A stretch of DNA of 34,204 nucleotides from a virus: the IMG/VR virus record IMGVR_UViG_3300017971_000567, positions 1 through 34,204 of that record; one strand, 5' to 3'. Positions 28,916-34,204 of the stretch are shown in pieces. The number at the start of each line of letters is the position of its first letter. Within the stretch, counting starts at the first letter, position 1. Both the position numbers and the translations under genes were made by a program. A model generated the notes under the pieces. The model had not been told where the DNA came from. It did not search any database and worked only from the letters and a program-made list of their open reading frames with translations.

Positions 28916-29349
28916 TGCCACGAGAAGAATACAACTGCCCGGAACAGAAAAGGTTGACAAATATTGAAACAAAGGTGGATGAAATCCTGCTGAACAGGGA
29001 AATTCCATATATCAAAAAGAAGATTGACACTATTATTAAAAAACTTGATAATGGAATTATTTCAAAAGTGAACCAGGCCCTGCAGCAACAGCAGCAGATG
29101 TCACATGATATTCAAGTCCTGCAGAATCAAATTGTTTCAAGACCAGTGGATCCGGACACAAATGAACCCATGGAAAGAAGGGTCCCACCACAACAGGCAC
29201 CACCACCGGAAAAACAAATACGTGAGAAATGGAATCAACTGCCCATAATAAAAAAATGGGGTGTTATCAGCATTGTTCTGGGACTATTATTTAAACAGGA
29301 AATCAGGGAATTTATCAGCTCAATCTGGAAGGCATATATAGGGCAGTGA
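28915..29349 (+). CDS. coiled-coil protein with C-terminal membrane segment
   Basis: A 144-residue protein with a coiled coil (about 15-70, Q-rich end QALQQQQQ), a proline-rich linker (PPQQAPPPEKQ) and a C-terminal hydrophobic segment (about 114-130, WGVISIVLGLLF). It may be a tail-associated or membrane-attached accessory protein. Start ATG 28915 overlaps the chaperone stop by one base, with AAAGGTG upstream. Confidence 0.65.
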   Translation: MPREEYNCPEQKRLTNIETKVDEILLNREIPYIKKKIDTIIKKLDNGIISKVNQALQQQQQMSHDIQVLQNQIVSRPVDPDTNEPMERRVPPQQAPPPEKQIREKWNQLPIIKKWGVISIVLGLLFKQEIREFISSIWKAYIGQ

Positions 29350-29567
29350 ATGCAGATCTGGATGAAAAAACAATCACTCTGGAATCGGGTGATGTTACCA
29401 TGTTTCTGGAAATACTGGATTTTAATATCACATATTTCAGAAAGGTTGTCAGGTGTATTGATTCACAGGAATATAAAAAACAGCTGACCAGATCTGAAAC
29501 AATGCACAAAGATCTGATGGACAGCCTGGGGAAAAAATGGCGAGAAAAGATAAAGATATCCGGCTGA
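29346..29567 (+). CDS. small protein of the tail region, GTG start
   Basis: A 73-residue, charged helical protein; GTG 29346 overlaps the preceding stop as GTGA. Its end overlaps the tape measure by 31 bases. No family is recognised. Possibly a chaperone accessory. Confidence 0.5.
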   Translation: MNADLDEKTITLESGDVTMFLEILDFNITYFRKVVRCIDSQEYKKQLTRSETMHKDLMDSLGKKWREKIKISG

Positions 29568-31615
29568 TTGTCCAGGCAGAAGTGGACAAAGCCATCCGGG
29601 ATCTGAAAAAGACAGATCAGCAGATTGATAATATGTCAAAATCTGCAAAGACCGGTGTGCCATCGTTCACTGCATTAAAAGGTGCAGTGTCCGGATTTGT
29701 AGGTGCCCTGGCTGTCCGGGAACTGGCCCAGGGTGTCATTGAGCTGGGAAAATTAGGTGCCCAGGCCCGGAATGTGGAAACGGCATTCAGAAAACTTCAG
29801 GGAAGTGATGATCTGCTGGAATCAATGCGGAAGAATATCAGGAAATCCGTTTCAGATCTGGAATTAATGCGGTCCGCACTGACAGCCATTGATTTAGGTG
29901 CCACAAATGAACAGATGGAAATCTTCACCAAATTTGCCAGGTTTGAAACTGTCCGGAAGGGTGGCAGTGAACTTGAAAAGCTGTCAAATATCCTGGGTGG
30001 TGTTTTGCGTGGATCCACTGAACTTCTGGATAATTTTGGCCTGTCATTGACACAGGTCCAGCGTGAAGAAGAAAATCTGGCCAAGGCCATGGGCAGAAGA
30101 CTGACCACAATGTCTGCAGCAGAAAGAAGGACATTAAGGGTCCAGGCTGCAGTCAATCTGATGGATCAAAGACTGCAGGCAGCCGGTGATTCTGCCCTGG
30201 AATCTGCAGACGATTCACAACAGGCAGCAGCTGCCTGGGAGAATCTGCAGGTGGCCATAGGAAAATTAATTGATCAGCCGGTATCAGATTTTTTCAGCGT
30301 GGCAGCCAGTGCCATGAATTTTGCAGCAGATGCCATCAATAATCTTGAAAAAGGATTCATATCATTTCAACTGGCAGTGTTAAACCGGATTAATCCATCT
30401 TTGGAAAAATTGCTGCAGGGTCTGGATGAATATTCAAAGCAGGTGGTCAATGCAGACAAAGAAGTCCAGCAATATATGGATATCTGGGTCCAGGTAAATC
30501 TGCAGCTGGCCAAGGCAAAGGAAAATCTGCAGCTGGTCAATAATGTTTATGGTGAACAATCAGACCAGGCAAAGAATGCCAGTGCCAAGGTGCAGGAAAA
30601 TGCAAAACTGGCCCATGATTCATATTTATTGCTGCAGAAAAGGGTGGTGGAATTAAGAAAAGAGCTGGGAAAACCACTGGATCTGGATGTTGGGGAACCG
30701 GGCAGCGTGGTGGATCCAAAGGCCCTGGAAAAAGCCCAGGCAGAAGCAAAAAGACTGGCAGAAAACTATGAAGGTGCCATGAAATTAATCCAGGAATCCA
30801 GTGAAGAAACATCACAAAAACTTTTAGATGATGCTAAAAAGATAATTGAAAAATATAATGAAATGCATCAAAGGAATTTGGAACTGGACCGGGAACAAAT
30901 TGCCATGGTCAAGGAAATCAGTGAATATAATCTGCAGGAAGCCATTGCAGTATCTGATTACCTTCTGGAAAATTGGGAATTCACGGAAGAAGAAAGGAAA
31001 AGACTGCTGGAATTGCGGAAGGGATGGGTGAAGGATGCAACTGATTATGAACTGGACCAGGCGAAAAGGACAGCAAGGGAATTGACCGGAATATTTGACC
31101 GGCCAATGCAGACAATGGTGGAAGCTTTTATTAAGGGTCAGAGAACAGCCGGTGAAATATGGTCAAATTTTATTGATTTCCTTCTGGCTGAAATTGCCAG
31201 ATTCCTGACATCAAAACTGGTCAGTGCATTTATAAATTTCCTGGTGGATTCGCTGACCAGTGGCCTGGGTGGTCCGGTGGGTGGATTTTTATCTTCTGTC
31301 TTTGGCAGTGGTGGTGGATCCAACACAACCAAAGGTACAACACCAGGAACAAATATTGCACCAACAGCAGGACCTGGTCTTCCGGCCAACAGCCTGCCAA
31401 AAACAGCAGGGCCACCGGTCCCATCATTTATGCAGCCTGGCAGCATATCCAGCATAAACACAGACAACAGCCAGACTATTGATGCCGGATCCTGGCAGCT
31501 GATCATCCAGGGCAATGTCTTTGGTGATGACAAAAGACTGCTGGATGGTGTAAAAAAAATGCAGCAGGAACATCTGCACAGGATTAAAAGATCAATCAAT
31601 CAAAGTCCGATATGA
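29537..31615 (+). CDS. tape measure protein
   Basis: A 692-residue, mainly helical protein that sets tail length; at about 1.5 angstrom per residue the tail would be near 100 nm. The N-terminal 100 residues resemble tape-measure starts (AEVDKAIRDLKKTDQQIDNM, then a hydrophobic ALKGAVSGFVGALAV). The middle has long coiled coils, a helical block (VKEISEYNLQEAIAVSDYLL), and the last 150 residues contain a glycine/proline-rich hydrophobic region (SALINFLV-like SKLVSAFINFLVDSL, GGPVGGFLSSVFGSGGG) that may act in membrane insertion at DNA delivery. The end is basic. ATG 29537 lies within the preceding gene, without strong SD. Confidence 0.85.
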   Translation: MARKDKDIRLIVQAEVDKAIRDLKKTDQQIDNMSKSAKTGVPSFTALKGAVSGFVGALAVRELAQGVIELGKLGAQARNVETAFRKLQGSDDLLESMRKNIRKSVSDLELMRSALTAIDLGATNEQMEIFTKFARFETVRKGGSELEKLSNILGGVLRGSTELLDNFGLSLTQVQREEENLAKAMGRRLTTMSAAERRTLRVQAAVNLMDQRLQAAGDSALESADDSQQAAAAWENLQVAIGKLIDQPVSDFFSVAASAMNFAADAINNLEKGFISFQLAVLNRINPSLEKLLQGLDEYSKQVVNADKEVQQYMDIWVQVNLQLAKAKENLQLVNNVYGEQSDQAKNASAKVQENAKLAHDSYLLLQKRVVELRKELGKPLDLDVGEPGSVVDPKALEKAQAEAKRLAENYEGAMKLIQESSEETSQKLLDDAKKIIEKYNEMHQRNLELDREQIAMVKEISEYNLQEAIAVSDYLLENWEFTEEERKRLLELRKGWVKDATDYELDQAKRTARELTGIFDRPMQTMVEAFIKGQRTAGEIWSNFIDFLLAEIARFLTSKLVSAFINFLVDSLTSGLGGPVGGFLSSVFGSGGGSNTTKGTTPGTNIAPTAGPGLPANSLPKTAGPPVPSFMQPGSISSINTDNSQTIDAGSWQLIIQGNVFGDDKRLLDGVKKMQQEHLHRIKRSINQSPI

Positions 31616-34204
31616 AAACCATAACATCAGATTTTACTGCAGCACAGGAAAAGGCCACCACACAACTGGTCAAGATTATTCAGATTATGGGCCAGTATGA
31701 TGGTGAAATCACTGAAAGAATAAGTGACACACAGCTGAAAATATCAGGTGATGCCACCAGTATATTTTCATCAGGTGATTACATCTGCATTCCACTTGTG
31801 GATTTTGAAACGGATTATCAGATTGCATCCAGTCCATCCCATGCAGCCGGTGAAACGACCATTACAATATCCGGGACACTTCCTGCCACAATCACAGGAT
31901 ATCACATTGCCAGGGTATTATATATACAGGGTGGTGAAACAGATTACCTGGTGGAAAATGGAATCAGTCCGATTGAGTTTGACACGGAAGGTGACACCTT
32001 AAATTCCTTCATGGCATCCAATGTCAAACTGATGGTGGACAACAGTGAAGGCGTTTTTTATGAATCAGGTGGCAATGGTGTTTTTAACCTGCACACCACC
32101 TGCTGGATCAGAATAAAATTAGGATATAAGTCAGACACCACCCGGCTGCAGTATTTTGGTGGCATAGTGGTCCGGGAATTAATCTATCCGGACAAATACC
32201 GGAAGATTGTGACATTCCAGGCCATGGGATTCCTTAAAGAACTGGAAAGATATCCAGGATATGAATTGAGCCAGGAATCAGGATATTTTCTAAAACTCAA
32301 AGGTGTGACCGTGAAGTCTGTTTCTGTCCCATCCGGTGCCCAGGCAGGTGTTTTTAAACTAAACTATAAATTTGAATCCAGATCCATCCAGGGCATCACC
32401 ATCACCGATGTGGATCCTGACACAAACACTGGAAATAAAATATTGAGATTTGTATATCCGGATCTGTTTTCCTGGGACAATGGTGATCTGACACAGCTGA
32501 CAGAAGACACTGATGACCAGACACTGACTGCAGAAGACACCACTACAATCACAGTTGACTGCACCACATTTGATGTGCAGAACCGGGAAGAAATTGTGAT
32601 CATTGAAAATGAATTGAAGCCGGAAGTTGTGAGCCAGGGAACACCCATGCTGCAATTCAACAAAGGCCAGTGGGAAGAAATTGTCAGCGATTTTATCCGG
32701 GTGATAAGATATGATGGTGCCAGCTATACGGAAGAAACTGCAGAAAATAATCTGGATGGTGACGAATATGAAGCCATCGATGATGCCAGTGATTATTTAT
32801 ATCTGTTTTCAGACCGGCCATTTTATGGTTTAAAGATTGTCCTGGGTGAATCATCTGATCTTGCATCCAGCACAATTCAGATTGAATATTCACAGGGATT
32901 TCAGACCTGGCAAAGTCTTTCAATAACAGATGGCACCAGTAATTTATCACAGGATGGGAACATCACCTGGACCAAAGCTGCAGCAGAAGGGTGGCGGCCC
33001 ACAGCCATGGAACCATCCGGCCTGGAAGATGTCCTGAATTTATATGCAGTCCGGATATCACTTTCATCATATGGATCCGGGACATTGTATATGGACCGGG
33101 CCACCAGAAGGATCCGGCTGTATGGCACTGATGGCCGGACAATAGATTTAGAACATGATTTCAGGGAATTCGGGACAGAAAATCTGGAAGAAGATCTGAT
33201 CATCCGGCAGGATTCATCCGGAAACTGGATTCCGGCAAACTGGTATAGAAATCTGCCTATAAACAAAGTGGTGGAATTGTGCCTGGATAAAGCAAATATT
33301 TTATCTGCTGACCGGAATATTGATACACTGGCCATCACCAGTGGAAGTCCTGGAATTCATGTATTCGGCCAGGCACCATATCCGTTTTATGGGAAGAAAG
33401 TCAATGCTGCTGTCTGGGATTCTTCCAGATCCGTGTGGTGGCTGGGCGTGGAAAATGAATTGTGGACATTTTCTGAAACAGAAGGATTCACCCATGTTCA
33501 CACAATTCCGAAATATACCGGTGTGGGTCCATATGTATATACCATCCGGGCACTGGCAATGGATTCAGGCAATTATGTTCATGGTCTTATAGGATATAAG
33601 ACAATAACAGTTCCGTTTGCAACCTTTGCCGGTGTGATCCGGGCAGATGAATCAACGATTACCTTTTCGATTGATGATTTGACCTATGGTGCACCCATGA
33701 ATGGCACCAGACAGGCCAGGGATGGAAAATATTATACTGATGAAAATGTCATTGGATATCAGGCATCACCTTTAAGGGAAGCCGGTGAAAATCTGTGCAT
33801 ACCATATCCACAGATCCTGTCACATTATCCCGGATCAGATAATGTGCTTTATGATGCAAATGGTCTGGACACTGGTGTGGTGACTGGAAATGGCCGTTTC
33901 TATTTTGGAACCGGCTGGCCTTCAAATCCAAATTCAGGAACAGTTTATTTTTGCCCACCCGGCCATTATTTCCTGGCAGACAATGTTCTGGGTGGTGGTG
34001 ACGTGGGATATTTGGGATTTGCCTTTGAATTAGGATCACCATTTATGTATTGGTGGGATTATTCAAACACCAGGTGGATCCTGTGGTTTTTATATGCAAA
34101 TCCTACCTATCACCCAAATGATATGTCAGAAATAATGTGGATGGATTATCAGGGGAACACCGGTTCATTATACGATATTGAAGCAAATATGGACATTCAC
34201 ACAA
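31612..34204 (+). CDS. large tail protein, incomplete at right edge
   Basis: Starts at ATG 31612, overlapping the tape-measure stop as ATGA, and stays open to the right edge (864 codons). The N-terminal 300 residues are beta-rich and repetitive (SDTQLKISGDATSIFSSGDY, ETTITISGTLPATITGYHIA), like distal-tail/baseplate proteins; later parts show Trp/Gly-rich beta blades (WWLGVENELWTFSETEG, TFAGVIRADESTITFSIDD) suggestive of a propeller or receptor-binding region. It is in the position of distal tail/tail-tip proteins. If the window is circular the frame would end two codons past the junction at TAA 6-8. Confidence 0.75.
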   Translation, partial: MKTITSDFTAAQEKATTQLVKIIQIMGQYDGEITERISDTQLKISGDATSIFSSGDYICIPLVDFETDYQIASSPSHAAGETTITISGTLPATITGYHIARVLYIQGGETDYLVENGISPIEFDTEGDTLNSFMASNVKLMVDNSEGVFYESGGNGVFNLHTTCWIRIKLGYKSDTTRLQYFGGIVVRELIYPDKYRKIVTFQAMGFLKELERYPGYELSQESGYFLKLKGVTVKSVSVPSGAQAGVFKLNYKFESRSIQGITITDVDPDTNTGNKILRFVYPDLFSWDNGDLTQLTEDTDDQTLTAEDTTTITVDCTTFDVQNREEIVIIENELKPEVVSQGTPMLQFNKGQWEEIVSDFIRVIRYDGASYTEETAENNLDGDEYEAIDDASDYLYLFSDRPFYGLKIVLGESSDLASSTIQIEYSQGFQTWQSLSITDGTSNLSQDGNITWTKAAAEGWRPTAMEPSGLEDVLNLYAVRISLSSYGSGTLYMDRATRRIRLYGTDGRTIDLEHDFREFGTENLEEDLIIRQDSSGNWIPANWYRNLPINKVVELCLDKANILSADRNIDTLAITSGSPGIHVFGQAPYPFYGKKVNAAVWDSSRSVWWLGVENELWTFSETEGFTHVHTIPKYTGVGPYVYTIRALAMDSGNYVHGLIGYKTITVPFATFAGVIRADESTITFSIDDLTYGAPMNGTRQARDGKYYTDENVIGYQASPLREAGENLCIPYPQILSHYPGSDNVLYDANGLDTGVVTGNGRFYFGTGWPSNPNSGTVYFCPPGHYFLADNVLGGGDVGYLGFAFELGSPFMYWWDYSNTRWILWFLYANPTYHPNDMSEIMWMDYQGNTGSLYDIEANMDIHT

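Noticed and set aside
1-34204. tRNA genes or CRISPR arrays
   Set aside because: I saw no cloverleaf with a GTTCRA arm in non-coding DNA and no regular repeat-spacer array; the 11-bp repeats have no unique spacers.

Overview
The window is almost certainly a temperate double-stranded DNA bacteriophage, and probably a near-complete genome. All recognisable genes lie on the + strand, are tightly packed (many ATGA or TAATG overlaps), and cover lysis, regulation, replication, integration, packaging, head and tail. The last tail gene runs off the right edge in frame. If the two ends were joined it would stop two codons later (TAA at 6-8), just before the first gene, which would suit a circularly permuted phage contig; I cannot prove this from the sequence. 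The host is probably Gram-negative (spanin-like protein next to an amidase). It may be from the FCB group, because signal peptides end in motifs such as SQAQ, but it uses clear Shine-Dalgarno sites and sigma70-like promoters. That host assignment is inference.

Layout. 1-3050: exported LamG-type protein, two small exported or anchored proteins (one spanin-like) and a T7-lysozyme-like amidase. 3051-7600: early operon behind a promoter/operator, with an HTH regulator, a type IIB topoisomerase A-subunit-like protein lacking a B partner, an AbrB-like protein and a run of tiny zinc-ribbon proteins. 7588-10548: primase-helicase. 10580-12807: exported and membrane proteins, interrupted by an array of 11-bp-phased TGGACAA repeats beside an AT-rich tract (candidate origin or operator). 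12807-13805: tyrosine integrase. 14356-14720: non-coding region rich in terminators, palindromes and direct repeats (candidate attP/control region). 15132-15380: HTH protein and a consensus late promoter with three TGACA boxes 10 bp apart.

15393-34204: late region with packaging genes (a zinc-finger protein that is the candidate small terminase, then the large terminase), an Acb2-family anti-CBASS protein, small membrane proteins, and a Mu-like head module (DUF935 portal, gpF-like protein, gpI-like protease with nested scaffold, DUF2190 decoration protein, capsid, connector, gpG-like). Tail genes follow: tube, chaperone with -1 frameshift, tape measure and a large tail protein. There is no sheath gene and no Mu transposase, so this looks like a siphovirus that combines Mu-type head genes with integrase-based lysogeny.

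The most interesting items are the duplicated 5'-leader hairpin (2534-2569 and 11094-11129), the TGGACAA array, an HNH-like domain inside the protease-scaffold gene, the stand-alone topoisomerase A-like protein, a possible -1 frameshift cassette joining portal to gpF, and two reading-frame breaks at homopolymers.
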